Positions 7,785-15,535 of a DNA stretch of 18,997 nt are shown here, piece after piece. This DNA is from Sulfurimonas sp. (lineage in GTDB: Bacteria > Campylobacterota > Campylobacteria > Campylobacterales > Sulfurimonadaceae). Position numbers and translations under genes: made by a program. The DNA is taken from positions 1-18,997 of the forward strand of contig JALSKR010000058.1 of the NCBI GenBank assembly GCA_026988735.1, read 5' to 3'. Each line of letters starts with the position of its first letter. Position 1 is the stretch's first letter. The notes beneath the pieces were generated by a model. That model was given only the letters and a program-made list of their open reading frames with translations, had not been told where the DNA came from and ran no database searches.

Positions 7785-8366
7785 ATGAGATACTGGATTA
7801 TGGCAGTAATAATCCCTGTAGCACTGTTCTTAAACGGATGCGGTGAAGATGACGGGGGAGAAGAAAATACAACCACTGCAAGCGGTTGGCATTTTCAGGG
7901 GCGCGACTGTTTGGCGTGTCACAATGTTGATCTTGGGATAGACAAACATCTTGTTTTTGGAGGAACACTTTTTAAAAGTTACAATACCACCGATACAGAT
8001 GACCTCAACCAGGTATGTGATGCAGATTTGGCTGTAGAATTTTTGGATAACAGCTGGAATGTTGTCTATTCTACAAACAGCTATTATGATGAAAATTCAA
8101 AAGGAAACAATGGAAGAGGTAATATTTTTTTGCTTGACAGACTTTTTAATGCTACGCTCAACGGTTCCTATACAGTAAGGATAATTGAAAGAGTATCCGG
8201 ACGCACAATGGCACAGTCACGACAGGCGTCACATAGTTTTAGTGGCGGAGAATATTCTATCGATAATCCACAGAATTTTTCAAATCGTTTATCGTGTAAT
8301 GCCTGCCACAATGGAAAGACAACCGATTTTTTGAATGCATCAATCAATGCTGATTTATGTAAATAA
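7785..8366 (+). CDS. Di-haem c-type lipoprotein
   Basis: A 193-residue lipoprotein (lipobox LNGC) with two haem attachment motifs, C42-L-A-C45-H46 and C171-N-A-C174-H175, flanking about 125 residues of probable beta-sandwich. The segment GSYTVRIIERVSG...SRQASH aligns with GNYTVEVLDRAGN...SAANSH of the 4315 lipoprotein, and both end in Ser-His (H150 here), so the two are likely paralogues. ATG 7785 is preferred over the TTG at 7782 because AGGAGG ends at 7780, leaving a workable 4-base gap. It is the first gene of the nine-gene operon and is followed after 11 bases by a TlpA-like thioredoxin. It probably carries electrons at a lipid-anchored site in the envelope; no specific family name is recognised. 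Confidence 0.82.
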   Translation: MRYWIMAVIIPVALFLNGCGEDDGGEENTTTASGWHFQGRDCLACHNVDLGIDKHLVFGGTLFKSYNTTDTDDLNQVCDADLAVEFLDNSWNVVYSTNSYYDENSKGNNGRGNIFLLDRLFNATLNGSYTVRIIERVSGRTMAQSRQASHSFSGGEYSIDNPQNFSNRLSCNACHNGKTTDFLNASINADLCK

Positions 8367-8377
8367 GGAGAGAAATA

Positions 8378-8872
8378 ATGAAAAAAATAATATTAACAGC
8401 AATAATATGCCTCACGCTTTTTGCCGCACCCAGAGAGGGCGACAAACAGGTAGCCTATACACTGCCAATGCTTTACAACCCTGCAAAAGTACTCAGTGAC
8501 AGTAATACGAGGGGCAAGGTGGTACTGCTCAATCTTTGGGCAAGCTGGTGCAGTGGATGTCAAGAGGAGATGCCTCTTTTTGTTTCTTTGCAAAAACGGC
8601 ACAACAAAAAAGATTTTATAGTTGTTGCTGCAAGCATAGACAGTGTAGATGAAAATGCAAAAGAGTTTTTAGACAGAGTTGATCCGGACAAAGATCTCAT
8701 TGCCCTGTATGATGTAAAAAAGAGTTTGCCAAAGGCGTACAGATGTCCGGGGCTTCCGTCTTCATTTCTGATTGACAAAGAAGGAAAAATTGCGGCAGTG
8801 TACATAGGCAGTCTTGATAAAGAGATGATAAAGAATTTGGAGAAAAAGATAGCTGAGTTGGAAAGGAAATAG
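8378..8872 (+). CDS. TlpA/ResA-like periplasmic thioredoxin
   Basis: A 164-residue exported thioredoxin-fold protein: signal peptide (MKKIILTAIICLTLFA) and a redox site WASWC58-S-G-C61 ahead of helix 1. The later GLPSSFLID segment carries the expected cis-Pro loop. The CSGC site lacks the Pro of the common CxPC form. An extra Cys occurs just before the cis-Pro loop (YRCPGLP). TlpA/ResA/CcmG-type proteins reduce disulfides in the periplasm, often in apocytochromes, and are recharged by DsbD or CcdA; a full DsbD is encoded at 5982. Its operon neighbours are a di-haem lipoprotein upstream and a Cys-containing DUF4266 lipoprotein 2 bases downstream, both plausible clients. AAGGAG precedes the start. 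Confidence 0.9.
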   Translation: MKKIILTAIICLTLFAAPREGDKQVAYTLPMLYNPAKVLSDSNTRGKVVLLNLWASWCSGCQEEMPLFVSLQKRHNKKDFIVVAASIDSVDENAKEFLDRVDPDKDLIALYDVKKSLPKAYRCPGLPSSFLIDKEGKIAAVYIGSLDKEMIKNLEKKIAELERK

Positions 8873-8874
8873 AG

Positions 8875-9093
8875 ATGAAGATACTTTTTCTAGTGCTTTT
8901 ATTGCTATTTATAACAGGCTGCAGTGAAAAACTTGTCCGGGTTATGCCGTATGAAAAAGAGTTTTTTGCGCAAGACAAGATGAGCCTTTCTCCGATTGCC
9001 GAACGTGCCGAGCAGGAGGGACATATTTTTCTTATCCGTGAAGCGAGCGCCGGAGGAGAGAGTAGTTTTCAAGGGGGTTGCGGATGTCGTTAA
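8875..9093 (+). CDS. Small DUF4266-type lipoprotein
   Basis: A 72-residue protein with a lipoprotein signal (LLFITGC, lipid-anchored C16), leaving about 57 mature residues. The short body with MPYEKEFFAQDKM, an HIFLIREASAGGE segment and the terminal GGCGCR matches what I know of DUF4266 (PF14086), whose members end in a Gly/Cys motif. The function is unknown. C69 and C71 at the very end could bind a metal, form a disulfide or be a TlpA client. It starts 2 bases after the thioredoxin gene and overlaps the DUF3570 gene by 10 bases; DUF4266 and DUF3570 genes commonly travel together. Confidence 0.8.
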   Translation: MKILFLVLLLLFITGCSEKLVRVMPYEKEFFAQDKMSLSPIAERAEQEGHIFLIREASAGGESSFQGGCGCR

Positions 9094-10202
9094 AATATTT
9101 CATATGGATGATGATTTCTCTTGTTGCACTTGAGATAAGTTCCTTGGCATCGAGCCTGAAAGACAGTATGAGTTTTGGGATAAACAGCTACAGTGACAAT
9201 GCAGATGTACAGGTTTATTCACCGACATTTTCTTTGTTTAAAAAAGTATCGCATCAGTGGATGCTTGGATTTAAAATGAGAATTGACACGATTACGGCAG
9301 CAAGTATCAGTAACGGTGCCAATTCACAAAGGGTGGATGCAGTTACAGGCGCATCACGGGCAGAAGGGACACTCTTTGATGATGTCCGCTATGCACCGAC
9401 TCTTATGGCTACATATGATGACGGAAAGAATATGCTAAGCTTTGGCGCGTATTACTCAAAAGAGGCAGATTATACCGGCAGAGCAGTCTTTGCAAACTAT
9501 GTACGTCAACTCAATGAGCAAAATACTGCACTTGGAATCGGTATTTCACAATCGTCTGACTACTGGTATCCTGTATTTGACAGAGAGTTGCCTCGCGATG
9601 ACAGGAAAGAGGGGAAAATTGACTTCTCTATCAATCAGCTCATTACACCGGGATTTTCTCTTCAGGGGGTTTTCTCTTACATGTACAGTGAAGGTTTTTT
9701 ATCTTCCCCGTATCATTATGTGTTGCAAGATGGTTTTGCAAGGTTTGAAAACTATCCTCAGACACGAACAGGAAAAGCATTTGCAATCAAGGGAGTCTAT
9801 CTCCTTAATCCAGACAATGCAATGAACTTTTCTTATCGGTATTATACAGATGACTGGGATATAAAATCACATACAGTCAATATAGAAGAGTTGCACGATT
9901 TTAGTTCACATTTTACATCCGGCCTTAGATTGCGCTATTATACGCAGACAAAGTCCAATTTTGTCAAAGATATCAACAGCTACAGTGTCAATGACCCTTA
10001 CTTTGCCATAGACTACCGTATGAGTGCCTTTGACTCCTATACAATTGGAATACCATTGATTTATAAAACAAGTAAAGGCGACAAGGTGACTGCAAGCATT
10101 GACTATTATCAAACCACGACAAATGATTATATCAAAAACTGGTATGGCGTGAACAGCATAAAGGCTGTTTTTACCACGCTCACCTATGAGTTTGAGTATT
10201 AA
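9084..10202 (+). CDS. DUF3570 outer-membrane beta-barrel protein with ApbE-like flavinylation motif
   Basis: A 372-residue protein with a signal peptide (about 1-24) and long runs of alternating polar/hydrophobic, aromatic-rich strands ending in LTYEFEY, as expected of an outer-membrane barrel. The RIDTITAAS segment and overall layout match DUF3570 (PF12094), which has no established function. Residues 85-91 read D-A-V-T-G-A-S, close to the D-x-x-(S/T)-G-A-(T/S) target of ApbE flavin transferases. The apbE-like gene overlaps its 3' end. ATG 9084 is chosen over TTG 9078 because AAGGGGG ends at 9077 directly ahead of it. Flavinylation would be unusual for a barrel and is inferred, not shown. 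Confidence 0.8.
   Translation: MSLKYFIWMMISLVALEISSLASSLKDSMSFGINSYSDNADVQVYSPTFSLFKKVSHQWMLGFKMRIDTITAASISNGANSQRVDAVTGASRAEGTLFDDVRYAPTLMATYDDGKNMLSFGAYYSKEADYTGRAVFANYVRQLNEQNTALGIGISQSSDYWYPVFDRELPRDDRKEGKIDFSINQLITPGFSLQGVFSYMYSEGFLSSPYHYVLQDGFARFENYPQTRTGKAFAIKGVYLLNPDNAMNFSYRYYTDDWDIKSHTVNIEELHDFSSHFTSGLRLRYYTQTKSNFVKDINSYSVNDPYFAIDYRMSAFDSYTIGIPLIYKTSKGDKVTASIDYYQTTTNDYIKNWYGVNSIKAVFTTLTYEFEY
9336..9356 (+). other. Candidate FMN-attachment motif DAVTGAS
   Basis: These seven codons (residues 85-91 of the DUF3570 protein) resemble the FMN-acceptor sequence of RnfG/NqrC-like and other ApbE substrates, in which FMN is phosphoester-linked to the final Thr or Ser. Ser91 (9354-9356) would be the acceptor. 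Confidence 0.5.
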
Positions 10203-11124
10203 AATGGGTTTTTTAAGAAGAGGACTCAAAGCCAAAGTGATGAGCACAGAGCTCATCATGGAGGCCAATGTTTCTCGCAAAATTCTCTTTGAAGCGCTTG
10301 ATACTGTCAAGCGTTTTGAAGAGAGATTTTCTGCCTACAATGAGGATTCCCTTGTTTCTCTCATCAATAAAAACGCAGGGATTGAAGCAGTTACATGTAA
10401 CCAAGAGGAGTGTGAACTTTTTTCAGAAGCACTCAAAATCGCACAACGCTCAAAAGGAAAATTTGATCCCACAATTGGTGTTTTAACACAGGGACTTTAC
10501 GGTTTTGGAAAAACAAACAAGAAGATACCTGCAAAACAAGAGCTCCAAAAAACAAAACATCTTGTCGATTACCGACAGTTACATGTAGAAGCAAACAAGG
10601 TATTTCTTGCAAAAAAAGGAATGCGTCTGGATCTTGGAGGGATAGGCAAAGGGTATATTGCTCAAAAAGTATTTTTATTTTTACAAAGCAAAGGAGCGAC
10701 AAAAATCCTTGTCAATGCAGGGGGTGAGATACTTACACAGGGAAAAAATTACCGGGTTGCCATTACCAACCCTTTTGACATACAAAAATATCTTGGTGTC
10801 ATAGAAACAAAAAACACTCCTTTTAGTATCTCTACAAGTGGAGACTATGAACGCTATATCGGTTCGAAAAAAAATCATCATATATTAGATAATCAGACTG
10901 CTACACAAAACCATTACTACAGTAGTCTGACAGTTTTAAAAAACGGTATAACGGCAACACTTTTGGATGCGGTTGCCACTATAGCTTTCAACACCCCTGC
11001 AGATGAATTGAAAAACTTGTCAAAAGAGTATGATGTTGCTATAATTGCCGTAACGGATGAAGGGGAGCTTTTATTTGAAAATTTTAAAAATTTAGATATA
11101 AAAGCATGTGAAATTTTTCCATAA
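10186..11124 (+). CDS. apbE: ApbE-family FAD:protein FMN transferase without signal peptide
   Basis: ApbE moves FMN from FAD to a Thr/Ser in target proteins, with Mg. The family segments are present in 312 residues: FSAYNEDSLVSLIN (48-61), FDPTIG (93-98), LDLGGIGKGY (148-157), VNAGGE (176-181), STSGDYER (216-223) and LLDAVATIA (259-267, D261 and T265 as likely metal ligands). The usual HxIDPxTG is altered to HHILDNQTAT. No signal peptide or lipobox is visible, and an in-frame stop at 10159 prevents a longer N-terminus, so the enzyme may be cytoplasmic. ATG 10186 overlaps the DUF3570 gene; ATG 10204, one base after that stop, is an alternative giving 306 residues. The adjacent barrel with DAVTGAS is the obvious candidate substrate. 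Confidence 0.88.
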   Translation: MSLSIKMGFLRRGLKAKVMSTELIMEANVSRKILFEALDTVKRFEERFSAYNEDSLVSLINKNAGIEAVTCNQEECELFSEALKIAQRSKGKFDPTIGVLTQGLYGFGKTNKKIPAKQELQKTKHLVDYRQLHVEANKVFLAKKGMRLDLGGIGKGYIAQKVFLFLQSKGATKILVNAGGEILTQGKNYRVAITNPFDIQKYLGVIETKNTPFSISTSGDYERYIGSKKNHHILDNQTATQNHYYSSLTVLKNGITATLLDAVATIAFNTPADELKNLSKEYDVAIIAVTDEGELLFENFKNLDIKACEIFP

Positions 11125-11132
11125 GGATTCTC

Positions 11133-12140
11133 TTGAAAATATTTCTTTTATTTATATGTCTCTTTGCTGCCTTACTTGCGCAAGATTCCCAAACCGAGAA
11201 GAATGAATATACTCTGGGAGAGGGTGTGCAAGTCGGCACACTCCCTTTGTACCTTGGTGGGTACTTCTCTGTTGACTATACAAAAAAACAAAATAGTGAA
11301 CGCTATAGAATTGATGATATCGCTTTTCTTGCCTATGGAGACTATAACAAATTTTCTTATCTCTTAGAAATGGAATATAAAGAGTTTTATACCTATACAA
11401 ATTTTAATACAACGCATACTATTGAAAGGGATACACGATTACATACAGAACGGCTTTATATTGACTATACTGTTAATGAAAATTTTATGCTTCGCGGTGG
11501 AAAATATTACTCACCTATAGGTTTTTGGAACTTACTACCAATCAATGTTCTTCGTGATACAACTTCTTACCCTGTAAGTACAAGAATTCTTTTCCCAAAA
11601 TTTACTACAGGATTGTATGCTTCATATAATCAATACAGTGATAATGAATTGCAGATAGATATTATATTACAGCACAATAACGACATCGATGCAAATTACA
11701 ACAACTATATAACTGATGAACATTACGGAGCAGGTGTATCATATGCTCACAATGATCTTAAGTTAAAACTCAATATTGGAATGTTTGACAATGTCGTCTC
11801 AGATACACTCTCCACACATTTGTATTATGCAGTTGCATCGTTGCAGTACGATACGGAGCACTACAAAATAACAAGTGAATTTGGCACACAAAGGAATAGT
11901 AAGGGATTCACGACAAAATATGCAGCATATCTGCAAGGAGGGTATCGCTTTAGTGACAAGCATCTGGGAATTGTCCGCTTAGAGTCATACAGTCAAACAG
12001 ATACAAATCGCAAAGACAATATAGCCATTGTCGGTTATACATACAGACCGCTTTATCCGGTGGCATTCAAGGCGGAGTATCAGTTCCATTCATTGCATGA
12101 TGAAAATCAGTTTTTATTTTCATGGTCGGTGTTGTTTTGA
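11133..12140 (+). CDS. Outer-membrane porin, phosphate-selective-porin-like
   Basis: A 335-residue exported barrel: signal peptide (MKIFLLFICLFAALLA), then strands rich in Tyr/Phe throughout, and a C-terminal FLFSWSVLF ending in Phe, the signal read by the outer-membrane assembly machinery. The GGYFSVDY opening and the RGGKYYSPIGFWN segment resemble the OprP/OprO-type porin family, but the solute is not determined. The start is TTG with AAGGA 5 bases upstream. It sits 8 bases after the ApbE gene and overlaps a short phosphate-binding-protein-like gene, a pairing that suggests uptake or sensing of an anion. Confidence 0.78.
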   Translation: MKIFLLFICLFAALLAQDSQTEKNEYTLGEGVQVGTLPLYLGGYFSVDYTKKQNSERYRIDDIAFLAYGDYNKFSYLLEMEYKEFYTYTNFNTTHTIERDTRLHTERLYIDYTVNENFMLRGGKYYSPIGFWNLLPINVLRDTTSYPVSTRILFPKFTTGLYASYNQYSDNELQIDIILQHNNDIDANYNNYITDEHYGAGVSYAHNDLKLKLNIGMFDNVVSDTLSTHLYYAVASLQYDTEHYKITSEFGTQRNSKGFTTKYAAYLQGGYRFSDKHLGIVRLESYSQTDTNRKDNIAIVGYTYRPLYPVAFKAEYQFHSLHDENQFLFSWSVLF

Positions 12141-12544
12141 AAAAAAGATATCTATTCCTCATCATTTTTATCATTGCAACTGTAAACGCAAAAGAGTATG
12201 CCGTAGTGGTACAAAAAGGGTTTGCAAATATCTCTGTTGGAAAAATAAAAGCGATATATCTCAAAAAACTCAAGTACCTTGGTGATACAAAACTGGTGCC
12301 CATTAATCTTGGTGCACAAAATTCTGTGCGGAGAAGTTTTGAAAAAAAAGTATTAAAAATCAACCATTCACGCTTAAAATCCTACTGGATTAAGCAACAC
12401 TATCTTGGACAGAGACCGCCAATAACTCTTAAATCCCAAGCCGCCGTAAATGCTTTTGTGAAAAAAGTTTTTGGGGCAATCGGGTATCTTGAAGCGTCAA
12501 AAGCTGATAAAGATTTAAAAATTATTTACAGATGGAGTGACTGA
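12122..12544 (+). CDS. Short periplasmic PstS-like substrate-binding protein
   Basis: A 140-residue exported protein (hydrophobic signal, likely cleaved after VNA) resembling the phosphate ABC transporter substrate-binding fold. The VGKIKAIYLKK...PINL segment, RRSFEKKVL, YWIKQHYLGQRPP and FGAIGYLEA all match family positions. At about 120 mature residues it is roughly half a normal binding protein, as in short stand-alone members found beside sensor kinases. No ABC transporter genes are nearby, so a sensory role feeding the kinase at 13511 is more likely than transport. Start choice is open: ATG 12122 inside the porin gene, or TTG 12137 overlapping its TGA. The second gives a cleaner MKKRYLF signal; neither has a clear ribosome site. 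Confidence 0.75.
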   Translation: MVGVVLKKRYLFLIIFIIATVNAKEYAVVVQKGFANISVGKIKAIYLKKLKYLGDTKLVPINLGAQNSVRRSFEKKVLKINHSRLKSYWIKQHYLGQRPPITLKSQAAVNAFVKKVFGAIGYLEASKADKDLKIIYRWSD

Positions 12545-13518
12545 TGGCAAAAGTATTATTGTGTGATGATGAATTGATGAACAGAAAAGTCGCTTCCAAA
12601 ATTCTTAAAAAAGAGGGTTTTGAAGTTATAGAAGCACAAAACGGACAAGAAGCACTCGATATTATACAAACAGAGACAGTCGACTTAGTGCTTTTAGATT
12701 TGATGATGCCTGTTATGGATGGCTATACAGCACTTAAAATCATGAAAGAAGATGAAAAGATTTCCCATATTCCGGTGATTATTATCTCGGCACTCTCAGA
12801 CAGAGAGGCAATAACCAAGGGTTTGAAAATTGGTGCAAATGAGTATATTACAAAGCCATTTGACATTACAGAATTTATTTTGCGTGTAAAAAATGCTGTC
12901 AAGATGAGCGAACTGCAAAATAAGAAAAATGAAAAAGAGATTATTCATATTTTGGCAAAAGCGGCAGAGTATCGTGATAATGAAACCTCTATGCATACAA
13001 TACGTGTTGGGGAAATATCTGCCTATTTGGCAAAAAAAACCGGCTGGAATCAAGAAAAGGTGGAGTTAATGCGTCTTGCTGCACCCATGCACGATATGGG
13101 AAAAGTCGGTATCCCAGATAATATCCTGCTAAAACCGGGAAAATTAAATGATGATGAGTTTGAAATAATGAAAACGCATGCACAGATAGGGCATGACATC
13201 CTCTCCCAAAAGAGTACACCCCTTTTGGTACTTGCGGCTGAAATTGCTCTGACTCATCACGAAAAATACAACGGAACTGGGTATCCGAAAAAACTACAGG
13301 GAGATGCAATCCCCTTAAGTGGAGCGATTGTAGCTGTTGTAGATGTATTTGATGCACTTTTGAGCAAAAGACCCTACAAAGAGCCTTTTAGCATAGAAAA
13401 GACTCTTGAAATCATCAAAGAGGGAAGTGGTGTGCATTTTCATCCTGAAATAGTGCACCTGTTTTTAGAAAATCTTGAAGATATTTTACACATAAGAGAA
13501 TCTTTACTCGATGATTAA
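12544..13518 (+). CDS. Response regulator with HD-GYP c-di-GMP phosphodiesterase domain
   Basis: A 324-residue receiver plus output protein. The receiver (1-120) has D8-D9, phospho-acceptor D52 (LLDLMMP) and K104 (TKPF). The HD-GYP domain (about 130-320) keeps the metal and signature residues: H183-D184-M-G-K187, H238-H239-E240 and GTGYP (244-248). It should hydrolyse cyclic di-GMP, lowering the signal for sessile growth when phosphorylated. The start codon overlaps the upstream TGA (TGATG), and its end overlaps the histidine kinase gene by 8 bases, so the kinase is the natural partner. It may connect envelope sensing to motility or attachment. Confidence 0.94.
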   Translation: MAKVLLCDDELMNRKVASKILKKEGFEVIEAQNGQEALDIIQTETVDLVLLDLMMPVMDGYTALKIMKEDEKISHIPVIIISALSDREAITKGLKIGANEYITKPFDITEFILRVKNAVKMSELQNKKNEKEIIHILAKAAEYRDNETSMHTIRVGEISAYLAKKTGWNQEKVELMRLAAPMHDMGKVGIPDNILLKPGKLNDDEFEIMKTHAQIGHDILSQKSTPLLVLAAEIALTHHEKYNGTGYPKKLQGDAIPLSGAIVAVVDVFDALLSKRPYKEPFSIEKTLEIIKEGSGVHFHPEIVHLFLENLEDILHIRESLLDD

Positions 13519-15535
13519 TTTTTTTAAAAAATCCTTACGCAACAAACTGCTTGTCAGTTTTTTGTTTGTCGGTTTGCTTCCTTTTGCAATCTTGCTTGTA
13601 TATACCATATTTTTAAGCCAGACAAAAATTGTCAACCAAACGATTAAAGAGCAGTTTTACAGGGCAAATGATGTAAAAGGCTTAATTAAACACCATATTA
13701 CCAATCTCAAGAAAGAGATTGAATTTATTGCCTCTTTGGATTTAATGGACGATATTATTACAGATGATATTGACAAACGTATTTCTATTCTTTTAAGCAA
13801 AAAAGCAACAGATTTCAGTCTTGATTTGTCACTTTTTGTAGTAAACAACAATGGAACTATTATTGCAAGTTCACATAATGAACTTCTTCTAAGCTCTTTT
13901 GAAAAATATAAACAACTCACTCAAAACAGTTTTATTGAAGGAGAATATCTTTATATCAGCTCTCAGATTCTCTCATCATTTGACAGAACAAAGAAACTTG
14001 GCTATCTGGTCTTGAAGTATAACCTGCAAAATCTCACAAGATATCTTTCTCATCAGGAAAATATACACTCCTATATCATTGACAGCAAAACCGGTATTAT
14101 TATAGGTGGCACGCAGGCTTTACAAGTAGATTTAAAAAAAGACAAAGAGAGTATTATTACAGACAAACATGTGATTGTGTATGAACGGTTCGACGGTGTC
14201 TTAAAAAACAGTTATCTTGTTTATGGAGTAGACAAAGCAGAAGCATTAAAGTTTTTATATGAATTTGTCCGCTTTATGCTGCTCATTTCTCTCTTTATTA
14301 CAATTTTTGTCGTTGTCATAGCCTTACGATACTCTAAAAGCATTGTATCACCAATTGAAAACCTGACAAAAGCAACACAGAAAATTACTCAAGAGCAAGA
14401 CTATACTGCATCTTTACCTATTGAATCCGAGGATGAGATAGCAACGCTTACTGCTTCATTTAATGAAATGGTACAAACAACAGCTAACGCACTCAAAAAC
14501 CTCGAAGAAGAGAACAAACTGCGCCTCAAGCGTTTTATACAGCTTATTGAAGTCTTTAATAAAATTATTCAAACGCAGAGTGAAGATGAGTGTATTGCGG
14601 TTTCAATAAAGCTGATTCAACAAATCACCAAGAGGGATGACCTTGTTTTCTCAAAAGTGCATACAGACAACTCTATAGATTTATATGTAACAGATTTTGA
14701 ACATAACAAGAAAATCTATTTTGGCTCTATCACTTTGGCTCTTGAGAGTTTTTCGGATGAAAATGAAAAGCGTTTTTACAACTCCATCGCAACAATGATA
14801 GCATTGCAACTCGACAGAATACGCCTTATCCGCAGAACAATGGCCGCATCACAGGCAAAATCTGCTTTTATCTCAAATATGTCCCATGAACTCCGAACAC
14901 CGTTGAATGCGATTATAGGTTTTTCCCAGTTTTTAATTGCCTATGAGGAGCTGACAAAAGATCAACAGGAGACAGTAGGAAATATAGAATCTTCAGCACA
15001 TTATCTCCTTGGAATGATAAACGATATTTTAGATATTGCCAAGATTGAAGCTGGGAAGATGGAAGCACATATTGAGGATGTTGCCCTCAAAAGTGTTGTA
15101 CAAAGCAGTTATGAGATGCTAAAACCGCTTGCAGATGAGAAAAATTTGGAATTTATCCTTGATATGCAGGAGTATACCCTGCAAACGGTGCGTACCGACC
15201 CGAAAATGTTTCAGCAGATTATTACCAATCTTCTCTCCAATGCTATTAAATTTACACAAAAGGGTTTTGTCAAAATAAAACTTTACAATACCAAAGAAAA
15301 GGTCTGTGTATATGTACAAGACAGCGGCATAGGGATAGACAAAGATGATTTGGAACAACTCTTCAGTGACTTTACACAGGTTGAAAATGTGATGCAAAAA
15401 ACACACAAGGGGACAGGACTCGGGCTCTCTTTAAGCAAAAAGATGGCACAGATTCTGGGCGGTGATGTAACCCTTCGCAGTGAGGGAAAAGGCAAAGGGA
15501 GTCAGGCAGAATTTTGTTTGAAACTAGAGCCTTAG
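13511..15535 (+). CDS. Membrane sensor histidine kinase (Cache-HAMP-HisKA-HATPase)
   Basis: A 674-residue kinase with a membrane helix near residues 13-35, a large periplasmic Cache-like sensor (about 36-255) and a second membrane helix (about 256-277). A HAMP domain follows, then a coiled linker with a weak GAF-like region (about 340-440). The dimerisation/phosphotransfer domain has H459 (SHELRTP), and the ATPase domain has the N box (NLLSNAIKF), DSGIGI and GTGLGLS. There is no receiver or Hpt module. It overlaps the HD-GYP regulator gene by 8 bases, its likely partner. The PstS-like protein two genes upstream may present a ligand to the sensor. Its stop overlaps the convergent helicase stop by 4 bases, leaving no intergenic terminator. 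Confidence 0.93.
   Translation: MINFFKKSLRNKLLVSFLFVGLLPFAILLVYTIFLSQTKIVNQTIKEQFYRANDVKGLIKHHITNLKKEIEFIASLDLMDDIITDDIDKRISILLSKKATDFSLDLSLFVVNNNGTIIASSHNELLLSSFEKYKQLTQNSFIEGEYLYISSQILSSFDRTKKLGYLVLKYNLQNLTRYLSHQENIHSYIIDSKTGIIIGGTQALQVDLKKDKESIITDKHVIVYERFDGVLKNSYLVYGVDKAEALKFLYEFVRFMLLISLFITIFVVVIALRYSKSIVSPIENLTKATQKITQEQDYTASLPIESEDEIATLTASFNEMVQTTANALKNLEEENKLRLKRFIQLIEVFNKIIQTQSEDECIAVSIKLIQQITKRDDLVFSKVHTDNSIDLYVTDFEHNKKIYFGSITLALESFSDENEKRFYNSIATMIALQLDRIRLIRRTMAASQAKSAFISNMSHELRTPLNAIIGFSQFLIAYEELTKDQQETVGNIESSAHYLLGMINDILDIAKIEAGKMEAHIEDVALKSVVQSSYEMLKPLADEKNLEFILDMQEYTLQTVRTDPKMFQQIITNLLSNAIKFTQKGFVKIKLYNTKEKVCVYVQDSGIGIDKDDLEQLFSDFTQVENVMQKTHKGTGLGLSLSKKMAQILGGDVTLRSEGKGKGSQAEFCLKLEP

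Noticed and set aside
9078..9083. TTG start for the DUF3570 gene
   Set aside because: It directly abuts the AAGGGGG ribosome site, which is correctly spaced for ATG 9084.
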